NCBI GenBank assembly: GCA_947625875.1
Contig: CANQQG010000001.1
Coordinates: 45,023 to 109,022, forward strand
Source: an uncultured Lachnospiraceae bacterium
Lineage (GTDB): Bacteria; Bacillota; Clostridia; Lachnospirales; Lachnospiraceae
Direction: 5' to 3'
Length of the DNA: 64,000 nucleotides
Shown here: piece after piece, positions 9,712 through 19,178 of the stretch
Layout of the letters: each line of letters starts with the position of its first letter
How positions within the stretch are numbered: the first letter of the stretch is position 1
The notes under the pieces: model-generated
Databases searched by the model: none
Seen by the model: only the letters and a program-made list of their open reading frames with translations
Told to the model about the DNA's origin: nothing
Made by a program: the position numbers and the translations under genes

Positions 9712-10980
9712 CTACTCTTCCTTTGTAAGCGGTTTTGTAATTTCCGAAACCGTCTCGTCCAGCGCCTGCTGCAGATCCCTGCCTTCCGGATTCCCTTCCA
9801 CGCAGAGCGTCCCGAGCGCCTCCATCGGCTCCCAGTAATTTTCCGATTCGCAGCCGTCCAGCGTCGCATATTGATTCTGCTCCGTAACGGCGGCCATCGT
9901 AACGTCCGTCTTTACCTTTTCCGAAGACGCCGCCTCCACATTCGTCGGGCTGGCGGAACGCTCCTCAAACCGCTTTTCCTGATTTTCCTGATTCGTGACC
10001 CAGTCCGCCAGCAGCATCGCATACCCCACATAATCGCTGTAAGGGTTTACGCCAACCATTTTATACCCTGCGAAGGAACCCATCTGCAGCTCCTTTTCCA
10101 CGCACGTATACGCCGGGAGCTTGCATGCGCCGTACTGATCGCCCCACGCTTCCTTTACATCCGCCGCCGCCCATGTGCCGTCTACGCCCGCGATCACCGT
10201 ACCGTCTTTTACGCCTTCGCGGAACTCCTCGTCATCCATGCTCGCGAAACCCTCATGCGCGCAGATCGCAAGGATCGACTGCAGTACGTCCGCGCCGCGT
10301 ATGCCCCTCGGCGATTCTCCGTTAAAATCGCAGGCGTTTGTCATATCGTCCTTTTTTACAAGACTGAATCCCGCGTCCCCGCCAAAAAACGCATACAGAT
10401 ACCAGCCATTTTTCATATCCATCGCCACTTTTTTATGGAAATCCTCCGCCACATCGAGCATCTGTTCGATCGTTTCCAGATCCGCGTCTTTAAAATATTC
10501 TTTATTATAGTACATAAAATATCCGTTATCCGCCGCCATCGGGCACCCGTAAAGCCTGCCCTCCACAGTCGCCGCGCGGACGGCCGCCGATTCGCTCCCG
10601 CCGTTTGCCCGGATGATCTCGTCCGTATTGATCGTAATTTCCTGCAATGCGCCCTGCTGCACCAGCTCTTCGATCTGGTCGCCCGCGAATGCGTAGACGT
10701 CCGGCGCCGCCGGGATATCCGCAGTCACATTGTCAAGCGCGTCCGACTCCGAACACACGCCGACCTGAATGTCAAATTTCGCCGTCTCCTTATATTCTTC
10801 CACGAATGCGTCCGCCATCTCCCGCAGCATTTCCTGATCCTCTTTCGCTCCCCACATCGAAAGTGTTACGGACTGCAGTTTTTTCGTTTCCTTATCCGGA
10901 TCCTCCCCTTTTTGGCCGCAGCCTGCAAACCCAAAGGTAAACATTGCCATTACAAGTATTCCCGCAATTTTTCTTTCCAT
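9712..10980 (-). CDS. Second, paralogous extracellular sugar-binding lipoprotein
   Basis: Lipobox FAGCGQ; VTLSMWGAKEDQEMLREMADAFVEEYKE and DVYAFAGDQIEELVQQGALQEI align with the 8166-9560 protein. Confidence 0.85.
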   Translation of the reverse strand: MERKIAGILVMAMFTFGFAGCGQKGEDPDKETKKLQSVTLSMWGAKEDQEMLREMADAFVEEYKETAKFDIQVGVCSESDALDNVTADIPAAPDVYAFAGDQIEELVQQGALQEITINTDEIIRANGGSESAAVRAATVEGRLYGCPMAADNGYFMYYNKEYFKDADLETIEQMLDVAEDFHKKVAMDMKNGWYLYAFFGGDAGFSLVKKDDMTNACDFNGESPRGIRGADVLQSILAICAHEGFASMDDEEFREGVKDGTVIAGVDGTWAAADVKEAWGDQYGACKLPAYTCVEKELQMGSFAGYKMVGVNPYSDYVGYAMLLADWVTNQENQEKRFEERSASPTNVEAASSEKVKTDVTMAAVTEQNQYATLDGCESENYWEPMEALGTLCVEGNPEGRDLQQALDETVSEITKPLTKEE

Positions 10981-11011
10981 ACACGCTCCTTATCATTTTC
11001 AGAACCCGCCG

Positions 11012-12037
11012 TCATCTCGTTGACCCGCGCAGCACGACCTCATACGGCAGGCGCGTTACATATGGCACCGCCTCCCCCTGCATACGGCGCAGCAGCATCC
11101 TGCACGTCTCACGCCCCAGTTCCGCGACGTCAAATTTCAGGGACGTCACGCCAACCCCGGACGCCAGGTAACGGCTGTCAAAAAAGGATGCCACGCGCAT
11201 CTCCTCCGGAATGCAGATATCCTCCTCCTGCAGCTTTTCCACAATCCTGCCCGCGATCAGGTCGTCCGCCCCGATAATGCAGTTGACCTCCTGCATCAGG
11301 AGCGCATCCACCGCCCGGTCGATCATCATGATCGACGTCATATCCGTATAGACCAGCGCCCTGTCCGGCAGCACGCCCATCATGTCCCAGTGCGCCCGCC
11401 GGAATCCGTCCAGCCGCTCGCGGTTTATGATAAAATTCATATCCCCCGCGACAATCGCTATTTTTTTCAGCCCTTTCATCAATAAGATCGACGTCAGCTC
11501 CCGACACGCGCCCACATGGTCATTGTCAATCTGGCAGACCTCCGCTTCATCCGAAAGCCCGATCGTCACAAACGGAATATCGCTTTGCTTTAACATCTGC
11601 ACCGGCGTGTCATTAAAGAGCGTGCGCATCAGAATAATGCCGTCCACCTTCTGGTTTTCCAGCACGCGCTCAAGCCTTGAATGGTCCGCGTCCCCCGCCA
11701 TCGTAAGGATCACGTCATAATCCTCTTCCGCCGCGACCTCGCTGATCCCCGATAAGGTGCGCGGGAAAAAGGACATCTCATCCGACACCAGATCCCATGG
11801 CAAAAGCAGCCCGATATTGTTTGTCCGGCTTTTGGCAAGCCCCTGCGCGACCGCGCTCGGTTTATAATTATGCTCCTCAATATATTCCTGCACACGCCTT
11901 TTCGTCTTTTCACCGATCCGCCCTTTTCCCGACATGACGCGCGATACCGTCGTCTTAGACACGCCAAGCTCTTTTGCGATATCATCGATCGTTAATTTTT
12001 TCCCTATATGCTCCTGCATGGTTTTTCCCCATTTCAT
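11012..12037 (-). CDS. LacI-family transcriptional regulator
   Basis: LTIDDIAKELGVSKTTVSRVMSGKGRIGEKTKRRVQEYIEEHNYKPSAVAQGLA helix-turn-helix and hinge; periplasmic-binding-like effector domain. Confidence 0.93.
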   Translation of the reverse strand: MKWGKTMQEHIGKKLTIDDIAKELGVSKTTVSRVMSGKGRIGEKTKRRVQEYIEEHNYKPSAVAQGLAKSRTNNIGLLLPWDLVSDEMSFFPRTLSGISEVAAEEDYDVILTMAGDADHSRLERVLENQKVDGIILMRTLFNDTPVQMLKQSDIPFVTIGLSDEAEVCQIDNDHVGACRELTSILLMKGLKKIAIVAGDMNFIINRERLDGFRRAHWDMMGVLPDRALVYTDMTSIMMIDRAVDALLMQEVNCIIGADDLIAGRIVEKLQEEDICIPEEMRVASFFDSRYLASGVGVTSLKFDVAELGRETCRMLLRRMQGEAVPYVTRLPYEVVLRGSTR

Positions 12038-12129
12038 CTGCAGCCATCCGGCCGCGCCATTCTATCGTATCCGCCCATCCCGCGCGCAACAGCCCATCCG
12101 TCAGCAGTCCGCAAAACCGCGCAACTATA

Positions 12130-12206
12130 TAGACATTCTATGTATCCTGTGTTATAATCCATACAGCCCGGCGCGGCGGATTGCGCAAACAATGCGCAAC
12201 CGATTG
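12130..12206 (+). promoter_or_regulatory. Candidate promoter and LacI-type operator upstream of GH42
   Basis: TAGACA-17 nt-TATAAT (12130-12158), then operator core CAACCGATTG (12197-12206) in the shared context TGCGCAAYCGRTTGTYCAT also seen at 9616. Confidence 0.55.
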
Positions 12207-12317
12207 TTCATAACCAATTTTACATACTATTGCTGACCGCGTCAAGTGTTTTCGTTTCGTTTGTTATACAAATTGTACAATTTCAATGCTTAGAATTTAT
12301 AATTTTCAGGAGGAAGT

Positions 12318-14312
12318 ATGAAAACAGAAAAATTATACTATGGCGCGGCATACTATGATGAGTATATGCCGCACGACCGGTTGCTCAAAGACATGGAGAT
12401 GATGAAAAAAGCCGGCCTGAACCTGATCCGGATCGCCGAATCGACCTGGAGCACCTGGGAGCCGGAAGACGGCGTATTTGATTTTACCCACCTGCACCGC
12501 ATGTTAAAGGCTTCGCAGGAAGCAGGAATCAGCGTCATTGTCGGCACGCCGACGTATGCCATCCCGGCATGGCTCGTGCGCAAATACCCGGATATCCTTG
12601 CGCTCACGCACAACGGGCAGGAGCTTTACGGGCGCCGCCAGAACATGGACATCACACATCCCGGCTATCTGAAACATGCGGAACGCATAATCCGCCGCCT
12701 GATGGAAGAGGTAAAGCCTTATCCACATATCATCGGCTTCCAGATCGACAACGAGACAAAGCCCTACGACGCCTGCGGCCCGCGCGTACAGGCAATGTTC
12801 GTCGAATACTTAAAAAAACAGTATCCGGACATCAATGATTTCAATGATGAATACGGCTTAAACTACTGGTCAAACCGCGTCCAGAACTGGGACGACATGC
12901 CGGATGTGCGCGGCACGATCAACGGCAGCCTCGCCGCGGAGTTTGCGCATTTCCAGCGCGGGCTTGTCACCGGATTTTTCCGCTGGCAGGCGGACATCAT
13001 CAACGAATACCGCAGGCCGGACCAGTTTTTAACGCACAACTTTGATTACAGCTGGCGCGGCTATTCGTTCGGATTCCAGCCCGACGCGAACCAGTATGAC
13101 GCCGCGGAGGCGCTCGATGTGGCGGGCGCGGACATCTACCATTTATCCGAGGAGCGCCTGACAGGGGCGGAAATATCTTTTGGCGGCGACGTCGCGCGTT
13201 CTTTAAAAAAGGGAAATTATTTTGTCCTGGAGACCGAGGCGCAGGGCAACCATGGCTGGCTGGCATATCCGGGGCAGCTGCGCCTGCAGGCGTTTTCCCA
13301 TCTGGCAAGCGGCGCAAACTGCGTGGAATACTGGCACTGGCATTCCATCCACAACTCGCTTGAGAGCTACTGGAAAGGCATTTTAAGCCATAACCTGAAA
13401 GAAAACGCCACCTACCGCGAATGCATGACGATCGGCGCGGATTTTGCCAGATTGTCCGATACGTTAAAGAACCTGAAAAAAGAAAATAAGATCGCCATGA
13501 TGATGAGCAACCGCTCGAATACGGCATTCCGCCAATTTCCGGCGGGCGAAATCAGCGACCATAACGAAATTGTGCGCTGGCTGTATGACGCGTGCTATCA
13601 CTTAAATCTGGAAATGGATATGATAAACGACGCCGAAACGGATTTAAGCCAATACCGGCTCATCATCCTGCCCTCGCTCTACGCGCTGTCAAAAGAAAAG
13701 ATCGAACGCCTGAACGCATACGTAAAGAACGGCGGCTGCCTGATCGCCTCTTTCCGGACGGCGTTTGCGGATACGCAGCTTAAAATCTATGCGGACGACC
13801 AGCCTTTTGGCATGACGGAATGTTTTGGCATGACTTACGACCAGTTCACCCTCCCGGGCAAAACCTCTTTAACCGGCAATGCCGTCGCTTTTCCGGAAAA
13901 ACCGCGGCTGTCGGAATGGATGGAGCTTTTGATCCCGAAAGAAGGTACGGAAGTGATCGCGGGTTATGACAACCCGTTCTGGAAAGACTATGCAGCCGTC
14001 ACCTGCCATAAATACGGCGCGGGCATGGCGGCCTATATCGGCTGTTACTTTGACGGCGGTTCTCTGGAGCGGCTTTTGGCTGTCTTGCTGGAACGCTTTG
14101 GGATTGCGCTGCCAGAGGAGCGTTTCCCGCTGATCCGCAAGACGGGGATCAATGATGACGGGGAACAGATTACGTATTTCTTTAATTATTCGGGAGAAGC
14201 GATCCGCTATGAAATACCTGCGGACAGCACAGAGCTGATTTCCGGCGAAGCATTTCCGGCGGGGGAGACAAAGACACTGGAGCCATGGGGGTTCCATATA
14301 TTAAAATGGTAA
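12318..14312 (+). CDS. GH42 beta-galactosidase
   Basis: KLYYGAAYYDEYMP..GLNLIRIAESTWSTWEP..IIGFQIDNETKPYD, trimerisation domain; RBS AGGAGG. Confidence 0.92.
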   Translation: MKTEKLYYGAAYYDEYMPHDRLLKDMEMMKKAGLNLIRIAESTWSTWEPEDGVFDFTHLHRMLKASQEAGISVIVGTPTYAIPAWLVRKYPDILALTHNGQELYGRRQNMDITHPGYLKHAERIIRRLMEEVKPYPHIIGFQIDNETKPYDACGPRVQAMFVEYLKKQYPDINDFNDEYGLNYWSNRVQNWDDMPDVRGTINGSLAAEFAHFQRGLVTGFFRWQADIINEYRRPDQFLTHNFDYSWRGYSFGFQPDANQYDAAEALDVAGADIYHLSEERLTGAEISFGGDVARSLKKGNYFVLETEAQGNHGWLAYPGQLRLQAFSHLASGANCVEYWHWHSIHNSLESYWKGILSHNLKENATYRECMTIGADFARLSDTLKNLKKENKIAMMMSNRSNTAFRQFPAGEISDHNEIVRWLYDACYHLNLEMDMINDAETDLSQYRLIILPSLYALSKEKIERLNAYVKNGGCLIASFRTAFADTQLKIYADDQPFGMTECFGMTYDQFTLPGKTSLTGNAVAFPEKPRLSEWMELLIPKEGTEVIAGYDNPFWKDYAAVTCHKYGAGMAAYIGCYFDGGSLERLLAVLLERFGIALPEERFPLIRKTGINDDGEQITYFFNYSGEAIRYEIPADSTELISGEAFPAGETKTLEPWGFHILKW

Positions 14313-14324
14313 GTATATAAATAC

Positions 14325-14373
14325 AAAAGACTGCCGTAAAAACAAATGGAATTTTGCAAAACGGCAGTCTTTT
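14325..14373 (+). terminator. Rho-independent terminator after GH42
   Basis: AAAAGACTGCCGT..ACGGCAGTCTTTT stem-loop. Confidence 0.7.
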
Positions 14374-14463
14374 CTTTAAAATAATCCGAACATATAAACT
14401 TTGTTCTATATCACCTATGCATTTTTGTACTATATTTATATTTAAATATATTCTAAAATAAAC

Positions 14464-15213
14464 TCAAATCAAATTATATCGTTTCATTTCATCTCTACAT
14501 TTGGCACATAATTTCCCGGTAATCTTATTTGTATACCCTGGTAAGGGTTCTATCTTACACCGATAACATGAAGTATTCCACATTCTAAGTACAGGAATCT
14601 CTTTACCATTTATAAAGAAAAATATTTTTCTATCAATTCGTTTTGCCTCCAAATATTTAATATGCAAGTCCATATCGTATGTTTTTGCACTTAACCATAC
14701 TACTACATCTGGGTTTATTATTTTAATTTCTTTCTTAATAAAATCCTCGTAATATCTACAGTATTCTTCAATATGTGATGCATTTCCAACATCATGACAT
14801 CCACCTCTTTTGTTTAAATCCATAACTGCATAATGACATGTTGCATCTGAATCAGACATTTCATCTATTCCAATTTCTGCAACAATTTTATATATGGCAG
14901 ATGTCCGTTCTCTCATCTTCCCTTTCCAATCATCAAAACCCGTTTTATAATATCTTAGATAATCATCTATATTGCTTGGTTTAGAATTAAACTTAGCTGA
15001 ATAATCATCATCATTAGCCTCGTTTGAAATAAACAACACTTTTCTTTTTTCCTTAGAAAAAACATCTTCATCAATAATCCCATCTCTTCGAAAATGACTT
15101 TTTGTAATATTTTTTCCACTACATGTCAGTTTCCACGAAGAATCCGGTTCATTTTCTTGAGCATACTCCCAATCAATAAAAAGTTTTTCTAATTGTTCTG
15201 ATTTCGATGCCAT
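14464..15213 (-). CDS. Hypothetical protein; possible uracil-DNA-glycosylase-superfamily-like fold with C-terminal zinc ribbon
   Basis: KVLFISNEAN..AVMDLNKRGG..IINPDVVVWLSAKTYD pattern; C-terminal CYRCKIEPLPGYTNKITGKLCAKC. RBS AAGGAGAG before MASKSEQ. Fold assignment is tentative. Confidence 0.5.
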   Translation of the reverse strand: MASKSEQLEKLFIDWEYAQENEPDSSWKLTCSGKNITKSHFRRDGIIDEDVFSKEKRKVLFISNEANDDDYSAKFNSKPSNIDDYLRYYKTGFDDWKGKMRERTSAIYKIVAEIGIDEMSDSDATCHYAVMDLNKRGGCHDVGNASHIEEYCRYYEDFIKKEIKIINPDVVVWLSAKTYDMDLHIKYLEAKRIDRKIFFFINGKEIPVLRMWNTSCYRCKIEPLPGYTNKITGKLCAKCRDEMKRYNLI

Positions 15214-15348
15214 TCCTCGCTCTCCTTTTTGAATTGTAATTATAATCAAATTCATCTACGCCATACCAATATTAATTTTATACTTGACAAAACTGCCGTA
15301 TGCCTTTAAAATATATCTCAGAAAGAAATGAGTTTTTCGACCGTACAG

Positions 15349-15882
15349 CTATTGCTCAAGCGGCTTGCTCGTTTCTTTTTTTGTTCTCAAAACATCATAC
15401 AGATATAATTTCCCATCTTTTGCATGACGCACCAGTATTCTTGCCTTAAATACATTGTACCTTGTCAGCTCGCCCGCATCATTATAAACGGGTATTGCAA
15501 AACGTGTGTCATACCTGTACCAGCCAAATTTTGCATCTGTGTTGTGCTTTCTGGCATAATTCTCTGCAAAAGTTTTATTCGTGGCAATCTCAATCATCTC
15601 TTTAATCACACTCGAAGAATTTGCCTTTGCATACATATTTGCACCCCTTAGCTCCTTTGTATCTTTAGAATGCGCAAACTCGTCCGGAAAATCCGTACCT
15701 ATGTATACTACATCCGAAGTTTCTGTAATCTCTGCGCACTCCCCGATATATTCTTTCAGGCAATCCTCAACAATATTCCAGTCCACGCTCCGCCTTCCCT
15801 TAAAACGCAGATCGTTGATGACCACAATGCTTTTACCATCTGCATCCTCTATAATATCAACTTTCTTATCCATCACAGCCAC
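15349..15882 (-). CDS. Hypothetical protein, conserved-looking 'KYGWYRYDTRF..IPVYN..YNVFKARILVRHAKDGKLYLYDVL' domain
   Basis: Good single ORF; reminiscent of C-terminal domains in mobile-element polyvalent proteins; no firm family. Confidence 0.5.
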   Translation of the reverse strand: MAVMDKKVDIIEDADGKSIVVINDLRFKGRRSVDWNIVEDCLKEYIGECAEITETSDVVYIGTDFPDEFAHSKDTKELRGANMYAKANSSSVIKEMIEIATNKTFAENYARKHNTDAKFGWYRYDTRFAIPVYNDAGELTRYNVFKARILVRHAKDGKLYLYDVLRTKKETSKPLEQ

Positions 15883-16015
15883 TCCTTATAAAATCTTGTC
15901 AAAATTTCCGACAGCTACATTGTACCACGCCTGTTTATATAATTCCATTAGAAAATCCATAAAAATCTACATCCTGCAAGTGACTTCCGAAAAACCCGGA
16001 ATTTCCCATAACGCA

Positions 16016-16085
16016 AAAAAGAGCCGTCCCCCGGCGCCCTCTCATTCTCTGAATGGCTGGCGGCGCCGAAAACGGCTCTTCTTTT
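16016..16085 (-). terminator. Terminator downstream of the DHHW gene
   Basis: AAGAGCCGT..ACGGCTCTT long stem with T-rich end on the minus strand. Confidence 0.65.
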
Positions 16086-16120
16086 CATTTTTCATACTTT
16101 CTGCTTTTTCTTCCGGATGA

Positions 16121-17263
16121 TTATTTTAATTTACTGATATCCGTCGATTCCATAAACTGCATATCATTATACAAAATCAGGATATCGTCCGCAGGATATG
16201 CCTGCAAGAGCTTTCCCACCGGAATATTTACATTCCGCATATCCAGCACGACCGTCCGCGCATAATGCATTGCCGCAAACGGCACAAAACAATTGCCGAA
16301 AGAATCCTTGACGAGCAGCAAGGTTTTTCCGTTTTCCTGCGCGTCCGACCGGATATCGACCAGCGCCTGATTGCCGCCCAAAAATACGCTGTAAGGATCG
16401 GCCCCCGAAAGGCAGTCCATGTCATACAGGCTGTCCGACTGGAACTCGCCCATATTATAATCAATGGCATACGCCGGGCGGTTCTTTGCCTCATATAACG
16501 AAATGCTGTCGGCGCGCCCGCCTGTGCGCACTTTTGCATAAGTCGTGCCCAAAAATGAATCGCTCACCTGCGTTACGGTAAACTGCTCCGGCTGCAGCGG
16601 CGCGATTCCCATTTTTTCCGCCCATGCGGTATAGGCATAATACGCGCCGAGCGTCGTCCAGTGATGGTCGGTGCGGTAATAAATGTATTCGCTGTCATGC
16701 GCGCGTAAGATATCCGCCACGTCAATCCGCTGTTCCGGGGCTATATAAGCCTCCGCCATCTCCCAAAAACGCGCTTCAGCCCCCGTCCCCGCAAAGGGCG
16801 GCAGCTTTTCTGATAAGACGTCGCTTTTCGTCGGCACAAACATGACCTGCGCCTGCGGATACGCCGCGAGAAATTTTGAGAGCCGCTTCAGGTTCCGCTT
16901 CGCCTGTTTCCAGTCAATCTCCTGCTCCGTATATTTTTCCAGCAGATAACCGTCCGCGCCGAAATATACACCGTTCGCTTCCCGCTTTCCCATCAGCTGC
17001 TCTAATTTCGTCTGCGCCGTCACCCAATGCGCCCGCGCCGGAAACTGCTCCGCAAGAAACGTCTCGCCGGCCTCCTGAAAGCTGCCGTCTGCCAGCGCTT
17101 CCATATCCGGCGAAGGGCGTTCCGTCAGCATACGCCGCTCCGCGGCCGAATACGTCTCATCCGGCGGCAGGAGCAGCGTCAGCCCGACGCCGCCCAAAAA
17201 CAGCAGGACGCCCGCGTAAAAAATAAAAAAACGCCACTTAAAAGACTTTATTTTTTCCATCAT
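16121..17263 (-). CDS. DHHW family protein (AlgX/AlgJ-like SGNH O-acetyltransferase accessory)
   Basis: YYRTDHHWTTLGAYYAYTAWAE; LLLVKDSFGNCFVPFAAMHYARTVVLDMR; N-terminal TM. Confidence 0.85.
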   Translation of the reverse strand: MMEKIKSFKWRFFIFYAGVLLFLGGVGLTLLLPPDETYSAAERRMLTERPSPDMEALADGSFQEAGETFLAEQFPARAHWVTAQTKLEQLMGKREANGVYFGADGYLLEKYTEQEIDWKQAKRNLKRLSKFLAAYPQAQVMFVPTKSDVLSEKLPPFAGTGAEARFWEMAEAYIAPEQRIDVADILRAHDSEYIYYRTDHHWTTLGAYYAYTAWAEKMGIAPLQPEQFTVTQVSDSFLGTTYAKVRTGGRADSISLYEAKNRPAYAIDYNMGEFQSDSLYDMDCLSGADPYSVFLGGNQALVDIRSDAQENGKTLLLVKDSFGNCFVPFAAMHYARTVVLDMRNVNIPVGKLLQAYPADDILILYNDMQFMESTDISKLK

Positions 17264-17277
17264 ACGCAGCCAGGATC

Positions 17278-17844
17278 CTACTTAACTTTCTTTTTGATCG
17301 CGTTGACCGCTTTATGGTTCTGGCTCTGATAAGCCTTGATGATCTTTGCATCATCCCCGCTTTCCAGTACGCTGTCGCTGACTGTCCCAAGCATGATAAA
17401 GCAGACATATTTCCCGTTCGTATACACTTTGCTCGCCTGTATCTTGGTCAGATTTGCCGGGTACTGGCAGGTATTTTCTTTTAATTTTTTCTGATAGGCG
17501 CGGATCGCCTTTAAGGTCTTCTTTTTTGCGCTGGCATTTTTCGTCTTAATGATCACCAGCTCGTCCACATGCGCGCTGATCATCGGCACTTCCGCAAACG
17601 CCGACGTATACCACGCGGAAGACACCCCGTAGCGTTCCCTGATATCCGCCTTTTCCAGACGGTAATTCGGCAGATAATCGCTGCCATACGCCTGTTTTAC
17701 CGCCGACGCAACCGCGGACGCTGACGGTTTTGCCGCCGCTTCCACAGAAGCGATCTCTGTCTCCGTCTCCACGTAACCCCCCGCGGCAATGCCGCCGATT
17801 CCCAATGCCGCCGCTAAAAGCAGGCTCAATACTTTTTTCCTCAT
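17278..17844 (-). CDS. DUF4358-type secreted protein
   Basis: Signal peptide, then YRLEKADIRERYGVSSAWYTSAFAEVPMISAHVDELVIIKTKN..VKTLKAIRAYQKKLKEN. Confidence 0.7.
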   Translation of the reverse strand: MRKKVLSLLLAAALGIGGIAAGGYVETETEIASVEAAAKPSASAVASAVKQAYGSDYLPNYRLEKADIRERYGVSSAWYTSAFAEVPMISAHVDELVIIKTKNASAKKKTLKAIRAYQKKLKENTCQYPANLTKIQASKVYTNGKYVCFIMLGTVSDSVLESGDDAKIIKAYQSQNHKAVNAIKKKVK

Positions 17845-17965
17845 ATGCGCTTCTCCTTTCTTTCCATCCAAAAACCGTTTTCCGGACAATCTGTTTTTGC
17901 TCCTGTGCCCTCATTATATCGGATATGCGCACGAAACGCAACCTCACATTTTTTCCAGCCTGCGT

Positions 17966-19162
17966 TTACAGCAGCAGTTTCACCAGATTGCGGTCGTTAA
18001 TAAAATTGCTCATCTCATAACAGAACAGCGTCTCGTCCCACCCCTCGGACATCAGATCCGAAATTGTTTCATTATAATAACGCAGATCGATCATCGTAAT
18101 CTGCGCGTAAGCATCCAGCAGATACGGAACCATGCTGTTCGCATAAGAATCCTTAAAAATCAGCAGCCGCCCGTTCGCCTGCGCAGACGGATTTTTTATC
18201 GTCAGCCGCCCGTAATTCCCGCCGAAATAAACCGCATACTGATCTTTCATGGAAAGCCTGCTTTCATCATAAATGCCATTCAGCTCCGGCATGATCCTTG
18301 CGCCGTCCATGCCGCGCGCATCCGCAGGCGGGCCATCGGTTTCTATCACAAGCCCCTGCGGAAGCGCACATGGCGCCGCAAGCTCCTCCGGCTTTACCGG
18401 CCAAAGCCCCGCCACCTTTGAATACACTGTGCCATAGAAATCCCGGCTCACTGTCCGCACGTCAAATGCGGCCTGCGGCGCGATCGTTTTCCCCTTTGAA
18501 TACAGATATACGCCCGCGCCAATATACGCCCCGTCTGTCGTCCAGTGATGATCCGTATAAAAATACAGCTTTTCCTTTTTTCTCAAATGCCGCTCCATTT
18601 CCGGCCCCACCTGTAAAAAACGCACATTGCCCGCGCCGCACAATGCTTCGCCCGCCGCCTCATACGGCGCGCTGTCGTAGATGACAGCATGCTTCGGCAG
18701 CTTATCCTTTTGTAGCGTCGCCGGGCTCGGAATAAGCATCACAGATACGTCCGCCCCGGTCTGTGCCGCCAGCTCCGCAATATAGCCCAGATTATTCCGG
18801 TAATTTTTCATGGACAGATCGCTGTCCGTCACCTTATGAAACAGCGCATAATCTTCTCCGATATAAACATCATTCACTTCTCTTTGAAAAAGCAAAAACT
18901 GCGTCATGCCCGCAAGCTGCACCCACTTATCCCGCAGCGCAAACTGGTCGCCCGCCGCCTCCGTCAGATCCCGCTGCGCCTCGCCGGATAAAATCCGATC
19001 CGCCGTAATCTCCGGCCGTTTCGCCAGATACCGGTTTTCAAGCGGAGAATACTCTTTTTGCGGCAGCGCCAGAAGCAGGATTCCGCCAAGCGACAATGCG
19101 CCGATGATAAGCCCGACATAGATACACGCCGGAAGCGCCGGTTGATGATGTTTTTGTTCCAT
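17966..19162 (-). CDS. DHHW family protein (second copy)
   Basis: YFYTDHHWTTDGAYIGAGVYLYSKG; LLIFKDSYANSMVPYLLDAYAQITMIDLRYY. Confidence 0.85.
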   Translation of the reverse strand: MEQKHHQPALPACIYVGLIIGALSLGGILLLALPQKEYSPLENRYLAKRPEITADRILSGEAQRDLTEAAGDQFALRDKWVQLAGMTQFLLFQREVNDVYIGEDYALFHKVTDSDLSMKNYRNNLGYIAELAAQTGADVSVMLIPSPATLQKDKLPKHAVIYDSAPYEAAGEALCGAGNVRFLQVGPEMERHLRKKEKLYFYTDHHWTTDGAYIGAGVYLYSKGKTIAPQAAFDVRTVSRDFYGTVYSKVAGLWPVKPEELAAPCALPQGLVIETDGPPADARGMDGARIMPELNGIYDESRLSMKDQYAVYFGGNYGRLTIKNPSAQANGRLLIFKDSYANSMVPYLLDAYAQITMIDLRYYNETISDLMSEGWDETLFCYEMSNFINDRNLVKLLL

Positions 19163-19178
19163 AATAGTAACTCCTGTC

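Noticed and set aside
12270-12303. AAATTGTACAATTT palindrome plus TATAAT just upstream of GH42 as its main promoter
   Set aside because: TATAAT at 12298 would leave almost no leader before the RBS; the upstream TAGACA-17-TATAAT is better placed, so not claimed.
13000-13527. Long antisense ORFs opposite GH42 and many other genes
   Set aside because: Typical shadow ORFs of high-GC third-codon genes: proline/arginine-rich, no motifs, fully overlapped by well-supported genes.
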